Notes under the pieces: model-generated | Database searches by the model: none | What the model was told of the DNA's origin: nothing | The model's input: the letters and a program-made list of their open reading frames with translations, nothing else | Shown here: positions 8,476 to 17,772 of the stretch, in pieces | How the letters are laid out: each line of letters begins with the position of its first letter | Numbering within the stretch: position 1 is the stretch's first letter | NCBI RefSeq assembly: GCF_024753145.1 | Contig: NZ_JANUGU010000008.1 | Location: forward strand, 62,001 to 126,000 | DNA from: Massilia terrae | Lineage (GTDB): Bacteria; Pseudomonadota; Gammaproteobacteria; Burkholderiales; Burkholderiaceae_D | DNA length: 64,000 nt | Direction of reading: 5' to 3' | Translations under genes and position numbers: made by a program

Positions 8476-9745
8476 ATTCTTCCTTCGTTGCGAGCAAAAC
8501 AGGTTCGCATTGTACCGGACGGCGACGAAGGAAGTAGCGGACCAGGCCCGGCATCTGCAGCAGCACCAGCACCCCGAAAGCGACGCGGTAGGCGGCCGCC
8601 GGCACGTGGCCGAAGCGGTCCGGATGCCACATGCCAATCACCTGCCCGAAGCCCGCCTGCACCAGGAAGGCGCCGATGAAGATCAACAGGTTCAGGCAGG
8701 TGGAAGCGCGCCCGGTCAGCTCGCGCGGCATCTGCTGCGCGACGATGGTGTATTCGATCCCGGTGACAGAACCGACCAGCGTGAACAGCACCGACAGCAG
8801 CTGGAAGCCCGGCGCGTAATTGAGCATCATTGCGGCCTGCGCAAGCGTGAACAAGAGCACGCCGGCGGCGGCCACGTCGAGCGGTTTCCAGCCGCGGCGC
8901 CCGGCCCATTCGGTGATCATGCCGGTGCCGATCGCGCCGAAGATGACCGCAGCCATGCCCATGTACAGCAGGTAGGCCACCGCGGCATCCGAAAAGTGCG
9001 CGGCGTCCGACAGCCAGCGCCCGATCCACAAGCCCTGGATGCCGAAAAAGACCGTGTGCGGAACCAGCACCAGCGCGGCGGTCTCGCGAAACGCGGGGTG
9101 GCGGTACACCTCGCGCATCGACTGCAGGACCGGGGAGCGCAGCCTGCGCTCCACCTGCCGCTCCGGCGACAGCAGGCCGACCAGCAATCCGGCGATGGCG
9201 GTCAGTCCGGCCAGCACCACGAACAGGCCGCGCCAGTCGGTGAACTGCAGCGCGAGGCGCACCGGCGTGGTCGCGGTGGCCGCACCCAGGCCACCGGCCG
9301 CGATCAGGTAGCCATTCACCGACGGCAGCTTGGCCGGCGAGATCCAGGTACAGATCGCCTTCATCGCCGACATGAAGCAGCCGCCCAGGCCAAGCCCCAT
9401 CACGGTGCGCGCCAGCACCAGCTGCACGAAGGTGTGCGCGCGGGCGAACATGAAGATGCCGGCGGCGGCGACCAACATCATCGCCAGCTGCACGCGGCGC
9501 GGCCCGTAGCGGTCGAGCGCGATCCCGACCGGCAGCTGCACCAGCGCGAACGAGAAGAACAGGGCGCTGGTGAGGAGGCCGAGCTGCCCCGGCGTGAGCG
9601 CCAGCGCACCGACCAGGTAGGGCGCCAGCACCGCGTTCACGTTGCGCAGGAGGCAGGACAGATAGTGTCCGAACGCGAACGGCAGGAACACATGAAAAAA
9701 AACCGCCACGCCCGAAAGGCGCGGCGGCGTAGAAGGTGTCGTCAT
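8444..9745 (-). CDS. MFS transporter
   Basis: This 433-residue inner-membrane protein has about twelve hydrophobic segments in the major facilitator pattern. The loop 2-3 signature is degenerate but present as GIALDRYGPRRVQ near residue 75. It begins 6 bases after the KamA-like gene and overlaps the FAH gene, so it probably moves the substrate or product of that pathway. The substrate is not predictable from sequence. Confidence 0.88.
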   Translation of the reverse strand: MTTPSTPPRLSGVAVFFHVFLPFAFGHYLSCLLRNVNAVLAPYLVGALALTPGQLGLLTSALFFSFALVQLPVGIALDRYGPRRVQLAMMLVAAAGIFMFARAHTFVQLVLARTVMGLGLGGCFMSAMKAICTWISPAKLPSVNGYLIAAGGLGAATATTPVRLALQFTDWRGLFVVLAGLTAIAGLLVGLLSPERQVERRLRSPVLQSMREVYRHPAFRETAALVLVPHTVFFGIQGLWIGRWLSDAAHFSDAAVAYLLYMGMAAVIFGAIGTGMITEWAGRRGWKPLDVAAAGVLLFTLAQAAMMLNYAPGFQLLSVLFTLVGSVTGIEYTIVAQQMPRELTGRASTCLNLLIFIGAFLVQAGFGQVIGMWHPDRFGHVPAAAYRVAFGVLVLLQMPGLVRYFLRRRPVQCEPVLLATKEEYEIGSLRSSR

Positions 9746-9751
9746 GACGGT

Positions 9752-11164
9752 TCAGGCGGCGTTGGGCTGGTTGTCGCTGGCGCGCTGGTTGACCTGTCGC
9801 GGGGCGGGCGAGATCGGGATCACGCGCCCGGCCGGGGTGTGGGCATCGATACTGCCGCCCTCTTCCTCGAAGAAGAACTTCTTGCGGCCGAACGCCGGCT
9901 TGAGGTGATCGAGCCAGGTGGCGCTTGCGTCGAACTTGGCGAAGAAGGGCTTGCGCACCCAGTCCGGATTCCGCGCCTGGAGGAACTGCAGCGCGAACAG
10001 CTTTTCGCCGTTGATCTGCACCACGCCGTCGATCACGACCTTGCCGGGGAAGGCGCTCATCGACGGCCCGCGCACGGTGCGCGACAGGCCCGACACCTTC
10101 TGGTAGGCCTGCTGGAAGATGTCGTGCGCACGCGCGAGCGGCAGCGCGAAGTAGTCGCGCGGCCCGGTGTCGCGCTCGACGAACATGTAGTAAGGGATTG
10201 CGCCGAGGCGTACGCCGGTGGTCCACATTTCGGCCCAGCTGTCCGGGTCTTCGTTGATGTGGCGGATCAGCGGCCCCTGCATGCGCAACGTGGCGCCGGT
10301 GCCGACGATGCGCTTGACCGCCTGCTGCGCCATGCTGCTCCTCAGTTCGACCGCGTGGTTGTAGTGGCCCATGATCGCCATGTTCTTGCCGCTGGCGACC
10401 ACCTTCTCGAACAGGCGCAGCAACTCGTCCGCGTCCTTGTCGCTGACGTAGCGCTGCGGCCAGTAGGCCACCGACTTGGTGCCGATGCGGATGTTCTGGA
10501 TGTGCGCCAGTTCGGGCGCCAGCAGCGGCTCGATGAATTCGGCCAGCGAACGGGTATTCATGATCATCGGGTCGCCGCCCGTGAACAGGACGTCGGTGAC
10601 GTCCGGGTGCGCTTTCAGGTAGGCCACCAGCTCGCCGGATTCGCGCGCGTCGAACTTCATGTCGTCCATGCCGACGAACTGCGGCCAGCGGAAGCAGAAG
10701 GTGCAATAGGCGTGGCAGGTCTGGCCCGAGCTGGGGAAGAACAGCACGGTCTCCTTGTACTTGTGCTGCAGGCCCTTGAGCGGCGCATCGTTCACGCGCG
10801 GGACGTTGTGGGTCATCTGCCCGGCCGGGTGCGGGTTCATGCGCATGCGGATCTGGTGCACCAGCGCGCGGATCGCGGCCTCGTCCTTCTTGTACAGGAC
10901 CAAGTCGCGCAACTGCTCGTATTCGGCGGCCGGCAGCATGTCGCGGTGCGGGAAGGTCAGGCGGTAGATCGGATCGTCCGGCACCCGGGTCCAGTCGATC
11001 AGCTGCTCCATCACGTATTCGTTGGTGCGGAACGGCAGCACGTGCGACACCACCTGGACCGCTTCCTGCAGGTCGGGACTGAGCCACTGCCACTGGCGCG
11101 CCAGGGCGATGGTCTGGCGGGTATAGGGCTTGAACTTGGCGGGCGCGGCGTCGGCGTGGGTCAC
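9752..11164 (-). CDS. KamA-family radical SAM aminomutase (lysine 2,3-aminomutase-like)
   Basis: This enzyme of about 470 residues is related to lysine 2,3-aminomutase, a PLP- and SAM-dependent radical enzyme that shifts an alpha-amino group to the beta position. The cluster motif CHAYCTFC is present, and the Arg two residues later (FRW) matches the substrate-contact Arg of the clostridial enzyme. FTGGDPM is a typical radical SAM GGD element. The usual glycine-rich PLP lysine motif is replaced by SMSAFPGKV, so substrate specificity is uncertain. The start is taken as GTG at 11164, preceded by GAGGAGA. An ATG-initiated longer frame upstream is not supported. It leads an operon with the MFS and FAH genes. 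Confidence 0.85.
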   Translation of the reverse strand: MTHADAAPAKFKPYTRQTIALARQWQWLSPDLQEAVQVVSHVLPFRTNEYVMEQLIDWTRVPDDPIYRLTFPHRDMLPAAEYEQLRDLVLYKKDEAAIRALVHQIRMRMNPHPAGQMTHNVPRVNDAPLKGLQHKYKETVLFFPSSGQTCHAYCTFCFRWPQFVGMDDMKFDARESGELVAYLKAHPDVTDVLFTGGDPMIMNTRSLAEFIEPLLAPELAHIQNIRIGTKSVAYWPQRYVSDKDADELLRLFEKVVASGKNMAIMGHYNHAVELRSSMAQQAVKRIVGTGATLRMQGPLIRHINEDPDSWAEMWTTGVRLGAIPYYMFVERDTGPRDYFALPLARAHDIFQQAYQKVSGLSRTVRGPSMSAFPGKVVIDGVVQINGEKLFALQFLQARNPDWVRKPFFAKFDASATWLDHLKPAFGRKKFFFEEEGGSIDAHTPAGRVIPISPAPRQVNQRASDNQPNAA

Positions 11165-11234
11165 GGCATTCTCCTCGCGAGGAAGATGGTGGGCGGCATT
11201 CTCGGCAACAAGAATTGCCAATAGGGAATTACAT

Positions 11235-11267
11235 GGTAGGCGCGCCCTACCCGGTGTGCATTGGCTC
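11235..11267. repeat. Small hairpin plus 22-base repeat also found at 37353
   Basis: GGTAGG and CCTACC form a short hairpin at 11235-11251. The segment 11246-11267 (CCTACCCGG, two variable bases, TGCATTGGCTC) recurs at 37353-37374 with 20 of 22 positions identical. Its function is unknown. It lies in the otherwise featureless 269-base gap between the KamA-like gene and the Cache-domain gene. Confidence 0.35.
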
Positions 11268-11433
11268 CAATCAATCCGCTGCGCAGAGGATTTCCACATG
11301 GAACAAACTTTCGACGTGGCATCGGCGCACGGGTCCGTCCGCGAATTGCGGTAACGCAAAATTTCCTTTAAGCAGCACGCGTAGAGTGGTGATCGCATCC
11401 AGCTTCCACGACTCTTCCATAAAGGACAAGGAC

Positions 11434-11886
11434 ATGAAACTGACCACCACCGCCGCGCTGTGCCTGAGCATCCTGTCCGCCAACGCCTTGGCCAGCGAAC
11501 CGACCGAGAAGGACGCCATCGCCATGGCCGAACGCGGCGCCGCCTACTTCAAGGCGCACGGCAAGGACGAGCTGATGAAGGCGATCACCGCCAAGAATCC
11601 GGACTTCTCGCAAGGCTCGCTCTACATCGACATGCGCGATATCAAGAGCGGCATCGTGCTGGCCCACCCGCACAACCCGTCGATCGTCGGCAAGGACCTG
11701 ACCGACGTCCCGGACGCCAACGGCAAGAAGTACCGGCGCGAGATCATCGAGCTGGCGGCGGCCAAGGGCAAGGGCTGGGTCGACTACATGTACAAGAACC
11801 CGGTGACGCAGAAGATCGAGCCGAAGACCACCTATATTTTGAAGGTGGACGACTTCGTGCTCGAGGCAGGGATCTACAAGAAGTGA
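11434..11886 (+). CDS. Periplasmic single-Cache domain protein
   Basis: This 150-residue secreted protein has a signal peptide (cleavage after ALAS, near residue 21) followed by one Cache-type sensor domain. The typical sCache_2 elements are [13 protein letters not shown], the [18 protein letters not shown] strand pair, [15 protein letters not shown] and [10 protein letters not shown]. There is no membrane anchor or output domain. The ATG at 11434 follows a purine-rich AAAGGACAAG. It lies 53 bases before a chemoreceptor gene on the same strand, so it may be a soluble ligand-binding partner of that receptor, which is an inference. Confidence 0.85.
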   Translation: MKLTTTAALCLSILSANALASEPTEKDAIAMAERGAAYFKAHGKDELMKAITAKNPDFSQGSLYIDMRDIKSGIVLAHPHNPSIVGKDLTDVPDANGKKYRREIIELAAAKGKGWVDYMYKNPVTQKIEPKTTYILKVDDFVLEAGIYKK

Positions 11887-11939
11887 TTGGTCGCGCCGGC
11901 GGCCGGCCTGGCCGCCGGGTCTCTTCGCCGGGAGCTCCC

Positions 11940-13631
11940 ATGTTGAACAAACTGCGTATCGGCCCCAAGCTGCTGCTGGCGCCTGGCCTCGTGCTGTTGC
12001 TGTTGACCTTGCTGTCGGGCGCGGCCTACTACGGCATGGTGCGGCAGAATGCCTCGCTCGAAAACATGGTGCAGGTGCGCGCCGCGCGCCTGAAGAACGC
12101 GGCCGACGTGGCCGGCGACGCGAAAGGCGCGCACGCCAACATCTACCAGCTGCTGGCCTGGGTCAACGGCAGCTTCGCCAAGGCCAGGCTCGACGCGCTG
12201 ATCGCCGACATCAACCACAAGCACGCCGCGATCGCCGCGCAGTTGAAGACGCTGGCGGCAGTGGCCGATCCGGCCGAGCGCAAGCTGCTCGACGCCTCGG
12301 GCCGCGCGCTGGCCGCATACCACAAGAGCGTGCTGGAGACGATCGAGATGTCGCAGGTCGACGTGTCGATCGCGGCCAACTCGATGCAGAAGGCCGAGGC
12401 GCAGTTCGTGGTGCTGAACAAGGCGCTGGGAGAACTGTCTGCGCTGGAGAAGTCGCTCAGCGAGCAGGCCTACGCCGGCGCGCGCGCCGAATTCCGCACG
12501 CTCGGCATCACGATGGCGGTGCTGGTGCTGCTGTCGGTCGGCCTGTCGATGGCGGTGACGATGCTGGTGCGGCGCGCGATGCTGGCCGATATCCGCGCGA
12601 TCTCGGTGGTGGTGGGCGAGCTGGCCGAAGGCCGCCTCGCCGCGGGCAAGGGCAGCACGGGGCGCGACGAGATCGCCGACACCTCACGCGCGCTCGACCA
12701 CACCATCGCCAACCTGAACGAGGCGCTGCGCAAGATCCTGGCCTCGGTGGCGTCGATCGACACCGCCTCGCGCGAGATCGCCACCGGCAACCTCGACCTG
12801 TCAACGCGCACCGAGCTGCAGGCCGGCTCGCTGCAGCAGACCGCGAGCGCGATGGAGACCCTGACCGCCGCGGTCAAGCACAACGCCACCAATGCGCGCC
12901 AGGCCACCGAACTGGCCGCCGAAGCCACACGCCTCGCCTCGCAAGGCGGCCAGGCGGTCGACCGCGCGGTGACGACGATGGAGTCGATCAAGGCCAGCTC
13001 GCGCAAGATCGTCGAGATCATCGGCGTCATCGACGGCATCTCGTTCCAGACCAATATCCTGGCGCTGAACGCGGCGGTGGAGGCGGCGCGCGCCGGCGAG
13101 CAGGGACGCGGCTTCGCGGTAGTGGCGGCCGAGGTGCGGATGCTGGCGCAACGTTCGGCGGCGGCAGCGAAGGAGATCAAGTCGCTGATCGCCAACTCGG
13201 TCGCGATCATCGACAACGGCAGCCATTCGGTCAACGAGGCCGGCGCCAGCATGGGCCACATCGTGGCGTCGGTCGAGCAGGTCAACGAGATCATCGAACG
13301 CATCAGCGCCGCCAGCACCGAGCAGGCCGACGGCATCGCTGAAGTGAACCGCGCGGTGGGCCAGATGGACGACATGACCCAGCAGAACGCGGCGCTGGTC
13401 GAACAGGCCGCGGCGGCCGCCGGAAGTTTGGCCGAGCAGACCGTCAACCTGTCCGAGGCGGTCTCGATCTTCAAGATCGATGGCGTGGCGGTGCCGGCGG
13501 CCGTGGTGGAGGAAGACAGCGGCGCCGGGTTCCGCGAGCCGCGCCAGGAACGGCGCGCGCCGGACAGCCCGATGCGCTCGATTAACCGGCGCGCCCTGCC
13601 GGATCCGGCCAGGGCGCGCAAGCGGGGCTAG
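11940..13631 (+). CDS. Methyl-accepting chemotaxis protein
   Basis: This 563-residue chemoreceptor has a first membrane helix at about residues 10-32, a periplasmic four-helix-bundle region to about 182, a second helix at about 185-208, a HAMP domain to about 262, and a long cytoplasmic signalling coiled coil. The highly conserved hairpin tip appears as [20 protein letters not shown] near residue 390. The C-terminus lacks the NWETF pentapeptide for CheR tethering and is Arg/Pro rich. The start ATG is preceded by CGGGAGCTCCC, a GGGAG site. It is paired with the Cache-domain gene upstream. Confidence 0.92.
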   Translation: MLNKLRIGPKLLLAPGLVLLLLTLLSGAAYYGMVRQNASLENMVQVRAARLKNAADVAGDAKGAHANIYQLLAWVNGSFAKARLDALIADINHKHAAIAAQLKTLAAVADPAERKLLDASGRALAAYHKSVLETIEMSQVDVSIAANSMQKAEAQFVVLNKALGELSALEKSLSEQAYAGARAEFRTLGITMAVLVLLSVGLSMAVTMLVRRAMLADIRAISVVVGELAEGRLAAGKGSTGRDEIADTSRALDHTIANLNEALRKILASVASIDTASREIATGNLDLSTRTELQAGSLQQTASAMETLTAAVKHNATNARQATELAAEATRLASQGGQAVDRAVTTMESIKASSRKIVEIIGVIDGISFQTNILALNAAVEAARAGEQGRGFAVVAAEVRMLAQRSAAAAKEIKSLIANSVAIIDNGSHSVNEAGASMGHIVASVEQVNEIIERISAASTEQADGIAEVNRAVGQMDDMTQQNAALVEQAAAAAGSLAEQTVNLSEAVSIFKIDGVAVPAAVVEEDSGAGFREPRQERRAPDSPMRSINRRALPDPARARKRG

Positions 13632-13658
13632 TCTGTTTGCTTGCACCTTTAACCCAGA

Positions 13659-13746
13659 ACCGTCGCCCCGGCGCAGGCCGGGGCCCATAGAACGCTTCCG
13701 AATTCGGAAACTCAGCATGGGCTCCGGCCTGCGCCGGGGCGACGGT
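13659..13746. repeat. REP-like inverted repeat, unit A
   Basis: Two 30-base arms (13659-13688 and 13717-13746) are reverse complements at 29 of 30 positions. Each arm carries its own CCCCGGC...GCCGGGG-type palindrome. The 28-base centre contains the perfect palindrome TTCCGAATTCGGAA (13696-13709). It lies between the convergent chemoreceptor and 3-methyladenine glycosylase genes and could form a large cruciform or a bidirectional terminator. Related arms occur at 43275-43451 and 58496-58607. Confidence 0.85.
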
Positions 13747-13766
13747 TTTACGGGTAGTGGTGAACG

Positions 13767-14342
13767 CTAACGCGAGCGCCTGAACGGCTTGCTGACAAAG
13801 CGCGACCCCGCCAGCCCGAAACGCCACGGCACATCCATCGCCTTCGAGATGCCGATGCGCGGCCCCTCCACCACCTCCAGCCCGCGCGTCCCCGGCAGCA
13901 GCTCGAACGGAAACGCCGCCAGCGACTTGCCGTTGAGCGCGCGCGTCACGCCCATCGCCTGGCACAGCTTCCCGGGCCCGGAACACAACAGCCAATCGTC
14001 ATCCGTGCGGCGCCGTTCGCGCATCACGTCGATGCCGTAAAGCGGCTCGATCGCGCGGATCAGCACCCCGGCGCCATGCCCGGCCTCGCGGCACACGAAA
14101 TTCAGGCACCAGTGAATGCCGTAGGAGCGGTACACATAGGCGTGGGCGGGCGGACCGAACATCGCCTCGTTGCGTTCGGTCGGCCCGGAAAAGGCGTGCG
14201 AGGCCGGATCCTCGCGGTCGTAGGCCTCGGTCTCGACGATGCGGCCGCCGACCCCGTCGACGAGCACCGTCACCCCGATCAGCTGGCGCGCGACGACCTC
14301 CGACGGCGCCGAGAAGTCGATTCCGGCAAGCTGTTCTGTCAT
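13767..14342 (-). CDS. 3-methyladenine DNA glycosylase (AAG/Mpg type)
   Basis: The 191-residue product is the AAG-type alkyladenine DNA glycosylase, which flips out and excises 3-methyladenine and related bases. Diagnostic stretches are [28 protein letters not shown] (catalytic Glu region), [17 protein letters not shown] and the [14 protein letters not shown] loop. MTEQL at 14342 is preferred by alignment habit; an in-frame ATG nine bases upstream is nearly as good and neither has a strong ribosome site. It is a monocistronic gene divergent from the HDOD gene. Confidence 0.9.
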   Translation of the reverse strand: MTEQLAGIDFSAPSEVVARQLIGVTVLVDGVGGRIVETEAYDREDPASHAFSGPTERNEAMFGPPAHAYVYRSYGIHWCLNFVCREAGHGAGVLIRAIEPLYGIDVMRERRRTDDDWLLCSGPGKLCQAMGVTRALNGKSLAAFPFELLPGTRGLEVVEGPRIGISKAMDVPWRFGLAGSRFVSKPFRRSR

Positions 14343-14499
14343 GCCCGCCATTCTAATACTCGCCAAAAACCACGTGGGTACTGTTCCGATTCGCGACAAT
14401 TATTAGGATAATTTACATGCTTTAGCTGCAAGTACGAATGCTCTGGTTTATAGTGTTGGTTTCGTATTTTCCAAACGGAAAGTCACCCGGTCCCGCCGC

Positions 14500-15354
14500 A
14501 TGAGCACGCTCGCAGTCCCCGCCGCCGAACACGTCGACGCCCTGATCAAGTCGATCCGCATTCCGCCCCGTCCCAGCCTGCTGGCCGATCTCCAGAGCGA
14601 ACTGGCGCGGCGCGAGCCATCGCCGGACACCATCGCCCGCATCGCCGCGCGCGACGTCGGCATGGCCGGTGCGCTGCTCAAGCTGGCCAACTCCTCGTTC
14701 TACGGCGGCCAGCGCCAGGCCAAGTCGGTCGAGCAGGCGATCATGTTCCTGGGGATTAACCAGGTGGCCGCGCTGATGACCGGGCTGCTGGCGCGCCAGG
14801 CGCTGCCCGCCGACAGCGCGGCGCTGGCCAGCTTCTGGGACATCTCGACCCTGCGCGCGCACGCGATGGTGTACCTGTCGCGCCGCCTGCGCATCAGCGA
14901 GCCCGATATCGCCCACACCTTCGGCCTGTTCTGCGACACCGGCCTGCCGCTGATGATGGACCGCTTCCCCGGCTACAGCGCGACCTACGAGGCCGCGCGC
15001 AACGACGGCGAGCGCGCGTTCACCGCGCTCGAAGACGAGCGCCACCACACCAACCACGCCGCGGTGGGCTGCCTGTTGGCGCGCAACTGGGGCCTGTCGG
15101 CGGAAGTCGGCTGGGCCATCCTGCACCACCACGACTACGCGGTGCTGGACGACAGCGCCACGCCGGACCTGGTGCGCTCGCTGGTGGCGCTGTCGGTGCT
15201 GGCCGAGCGCGCGATCTGCAAATACCAGGGCGACGCCAGCTCGCTCGAATGGGCCAAGGGCGGCGACGCCTGCTGCGCCTATCTCGGCCTGGCCGAAGAC
15301 GAAACCGACGACCTGCTCGACAGCCTGCACGAAGCCCTGCACGGCGACGCATAG
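14500..15354 (+). CDS. HDOD domain-containing protein
   Basis: This 284-residue protein consists largely of one HDOD domain, a catalytically degenerate HD-phosphohydrolase relative used in bacterial signalling. Visible elements are DVGMAGALLKLANSSFYG, KSVEQAIMFLGINQVAAL, HAMVYLSRRLRI and the ILHHHDY segment. HDOD proteins act in chemotaxis, cell-cycle and biofilm signalling, usually through protein contacts. No receiver or GGDEF domain is attached. The upstream 100 bases are AT-rich and probably hold the promoter, but no clear -35/-10 pair was found. Confidence 0.85.
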   Translation: MSTLAVPAAEHVDALIKSIRIPPRPSLLADLQSELARREPSPDTIARIAARDVGMAGALLKLANSSFYGGQRQAKSVEQAIMFLGINQVAALMTGLLARQALPADSAALASFWDISTLRAHAMVYLSRRLRISEPDIAHTFGLFCDTGLPLMMDRFPGYSATYEAARNDGERAFTALEDERHHTNHAAVGCLLARNWGLSAEVGWAILHHHDYAVLDDSATPDLVRSLVALSVLAERAICKYQGDASSLEWAKGGDACCAYLGLAEDETDDLLDSLHEALHGDA

Positions 15355-15388
15355 GCTTTGACAAGCGCCGCGCACGGCGCGACACTGT

Positions 15389-15402
15389 CCTGTAAGTACA
15401 GG
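15389..15402 (+). promoter_or_regulatory. Hairpin overlapping the ribosome binding site of the TPR lipoprotein gene
   Basis: CCTGTA-AG-TACAGG forms a perfect six-base-pair hairpin whose 3' arm takes the first bases of the AGGAGG ribosome site of the gene at 15411. An outer CTGTCC/GGACAG pairing can extend it. It may limit translation initiation. Confidence 0.35.
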
Positions 15403-15410
15403 AGGACAGC

Positions 15411-16577
15411 ATGAGGATCATCGCGGCGCTGCTGCTGGCATTCTTGACGGGGTGCGCCACCGTCGACCACGGCCCGGCGCCCGAGGCGCTGTTCACCGAC
15501 GCCCGCTTCGCCGCGCCCTCCGCGCCGGTCTCGGTGGACAACCTGTTCACGCTGAATCCCGCGATGCGGCAGTACCTGCACAGCACCCGCTTCCAGCAGC
15601 TGTTGCAGGAAAAGGGCAGCATCCACGGCCTGCTCGATGCGCTGTACGAGAAGGGGGAGCTCAGGCTCGAATACGATTCCAGCATGACGCGCACCGCGGC
15701 GCAGACCTTCGATGCGCGCGCCGGCAACTGCCTGTCGCTGGTGATCATGACCGCCGCGTTCGCGAAAGAGATCGGCATGGTGGTGCGCTTCCAGAGCGTG
15801 GACGTGGACGAGACCTGGAGCCGCAGCGCGAGCCTGTACCTGGTCAGTTCGCACGTCAACGTCTCGCTCGGCCGCAAGCCGATGCTCGACCTGCTGCATA
15901 CCGGCGAGCCGGACGAGCTCACCACGGTCGACTTCCTGCCGCCGCCGGACGCCGCCAAGCTGCGCACCGAACCGCTGACCGAGCAGGACATCGTCACGCT
16001 GTACATGAACAACCGCGCCGCCGAGTCGCTGGTGCTGGGCCGCGTCGACGATGCCTACTGGTGGGCGCGCAGCGCCGCGGCACGCGAGAACGCGCCGGCA
16101 TCGGTGTTCAATACGCTGGGCGTGGTGTACCAGCACCACGGCGACCTGGCCCAGGCCGAACTGGTGTTCCGCGCCGCGCTGCAGCGCGATCCGAACAGCC
16201 TGGTGGCGATGCAGAACCTGGTGCCGCTGCTCGCGGAGAACGGCAAGCAGGCCGAATCGGCGGCGCTGGCCGCGCGCGTGGCGAAGCTCAATCCGCATCC
16301 GCCCTTCCAGTACTTCGACGATGGCATGCGCGCCTACCGCAAGGGCGACTTCGTACGCGCCAAGGAACTGTTCGCGCGCGAGGTCGAGCGCGCGCCCTAT
16401 AACGACGAATTCCACTTCTGGCTGGCGATGGCCTGTCTTCAACTTGGCCAGCCGCAGCTGGCGCGCGAACAGCTCACGCTGGCGATGGAGTCCAGCACCA
16501 CGGTCGACAACCGCGAACGGTATGCGGCCAAGCTGGTGCATTTGCACAAGCTGGTGACGGGGCCGCAGGGGGATTAG
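15411..16577 (+). CDS. TPR-repeat lipoprotein with transglutaminase-like region
   Basis: The 388-residue product has a lipobox LLAFLTGC with Cys at about residue 15, so it should be a membrane-anchored lipoprotein. Residues about 70-160 contain a DARAGNCLSLVIMTAAFAKE segment resembling the Cys-centred transglutaminase/peptidase C39-like core found in similar lipoproteins. From about residue 205 three TPR-like repeats follow (FNTLGVVYQHHGDLAQAE, DGMRAYRKGDFVRAKELF, FWLAMACLQLGQPQLA). A role in envelope assembly or secretion is likely but unspecific. A GGAGG site lies six bases before the ATG. Confidence 0.75.
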   Translation: MRIIAALLLAFLTGCATVDHGPAPEALFTDARFAAPSAPVSVDNLFTLNPAMRQYLHSTRFQQLLQEKGSIHGLLDALYEKGELRLEYDSSMTRTAAQTFDARAGNCLSLVIMTAAFAKEIGMVVRFQSVDVDETWSRSASLYLVSSHVNVSLGRKPMLDLLHTGEPDELTTVDFLPPPDAAKLRTEPLTEQDIVTLYMNNRAAESLVLGRVDDAYWWARSAAARENAPASVFNTLGVVYQHHGDLAQAELVFRAALQRDPNSLVAMQNLVPLLAENGKQAESAALAARVAKLNPHPPFQYFDDGMRAYRKGDFVRAKELFAREVERAPYNDEFHFWLAMACLQLGQPQLAREQLTLAMESSTTVDNRERYAAKLVHLHKLVTGPQGD

Positions 16578-16620
16578 GATCCCCGTCCGTCCATCAAGGG
16601 ATGCTCACGCACTCCCCGGG

Positions 16621-16881
16621 TCAGCGACGCCGCCGGTAGCCCTGCGGTGAGGGGGAACGTGTTTCGATATGGCGGAACACGATTCTTCCCTTGTTCAGGT
16701 CGTAAGGGGAAAGCTCCAGCGTTACCCGGTCGCCGGCCAGGATGCGGATGTGATTCTTCTTCATTTTCCCCGCAGTATATGCGACGAGCTTGTGGCCATT
16801 GTCGAGGTCAACGCGAAACCGCATCTCCGGTAGGATTTCGGTGACCAGGCCGTTCATTTCGATCAGTTCTTCTTTTGCCAT
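16621..16881 (-). CDS. infA: Translation initiation factor IF-1 (paralogue with C-terminal tail)
   Basis: This 86-residue protein has the S1/OB fold of IF-1: [58 protein letters not shown] and [10 protein letters not shown]-1 binds the A-site region of the 30S subunit during initiation. Canonical IF-1 is about 72 residues; here a tail ending SPQGYRRRR adds about 14 residues. Burkholderiales commonly carry a second infA outside the ribosomal operons, and this is probably that copy, since no ribosomal protein genes adjoin it. ATG at 16881 is fixed by homology. Confidence 0.92.
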   Translation of the reverse strand: MAKEELIEMNGLVTEILPEMRFRVDLDNGHKLVAYTAGKMKKNHIRILAGDRVTLELSPYDLNKGRIVFRHIETRSPSPQGYRRRR

Positions 16882-17161
16882 GCGTATGTCCTTTATATTG
16901 AAGAGCACCGCCAGGCGAGCGCGGCATTACAAGCGGTCCTGCGCGAGGCGCAAGCCGTGTACGAGCTGAAAACAGGGACGTCAGCCTTGCACTGCCAAGG
17001 CCGGGTTGAGGGAGAGAGGAATAACCCACAGTCCTGCGGGTTGATTTCAATGGATTGCCGATGCATCGCAAGCAGCGAAGCGCAGTGTATCACGCGCGCT
17101 GATATCGCGTTCGAATGGTTCAGGGCCCACGAAGAGATTGTACGGACATGGGCGCAAGGAA

Positions 17162-17665
17162 TTACGAGCGCAGCGACAGCCACGCGCACAGCTTCTGATC
17201 GAACGTCATCGCGGCATGCGCCGGCGAGGATGAGGGCAAGACCAGCGCCCGGAATCCCGCCGCGGCGAACTGTGGCGCAAATTTTCCCGAGGCCTGTCCA
17301 TTGAACCCAACAGTGTGCAGCTCCGGGCAGCGCGCACGCAGCAGGAAGAAATCATTGGCCTGGGCCTTGCGGATGCTGGCGTCGAGGCTGCCTTCGCGCT
17401 CGCAGGCGCCCAGCACGTCCCACAAGCCAAACCGGTGCGCGAGCAGGCGCGGCAGGCGCTGAGGATAAGGCAGCGCCGCGAGGTCCTCACCAAGCACCGC
17501 CGAGATCAGCCGCCAGAACTGATTGCGCGGATGGGCGTAATACTGTCCCGCCGCCAGCGACGCCGCCCCCGGAAAACTGCCGAGCACAATCACCCGCGTG
17601 TCGGGCGCAATCACCGGCGCCAGGCCGGCAAGATGGAAATTTGAATCAGCGGAAATAGATGCCAT
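17162..17665 (-). CDS. DNA-deoxyinosine glycosylase (uracil-DNA glycosylase superfamily)
   Basis: The 167-residue product has the superfamily motif 1 region VIVLGSFPGAASL followed by YYAHPRNQFWRL and the C-terminal LPSSSPAHAAMTF motif 2 region, the pattern of family 6 hypoxanthine-DNA glycosylases. These remove deaminated adenine (hypoxanthine) from DNA. ATG at 17665 gives the normal family length; the longer frame adds an unconserved 30 residues. It is divergent from the Mpo1-like gene at 17773. Confidence 0.85.
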   Translation of the reverse strand: MASISADSNFHLAGLAPVIAPDTRVIVLGSFPGAASLAAGQYYAHPRNQFWRLISAVLGEDLAALPYPQRLPRLLAHRFGLWDVLGACEREGSLDASIRKAQANDFFLLRARCPELHTVGFNGQASGKFAPQFAAAGFRALVLPSSSPAHAAMTFDQKLCAWLSLRS

Positions 17666-17772
17666 GACCGCGATTTTAGCGGCGGAGCCTCCAACAGGCG
17701 CAAGCGGAGGCTGGTCAATCACTGCGTGCAGGACCGGTGTAGAATCTTTCCGCACACGACACAGCCCGGATC

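Noticed and set aside
8510-11224. Plus-strand open frame of about 900 codons opposite the KamA/MFS genes
   Set aside because: The His/Arg/Gln-rich translation has no domain; the minus strand codes for well-conserved proteins.
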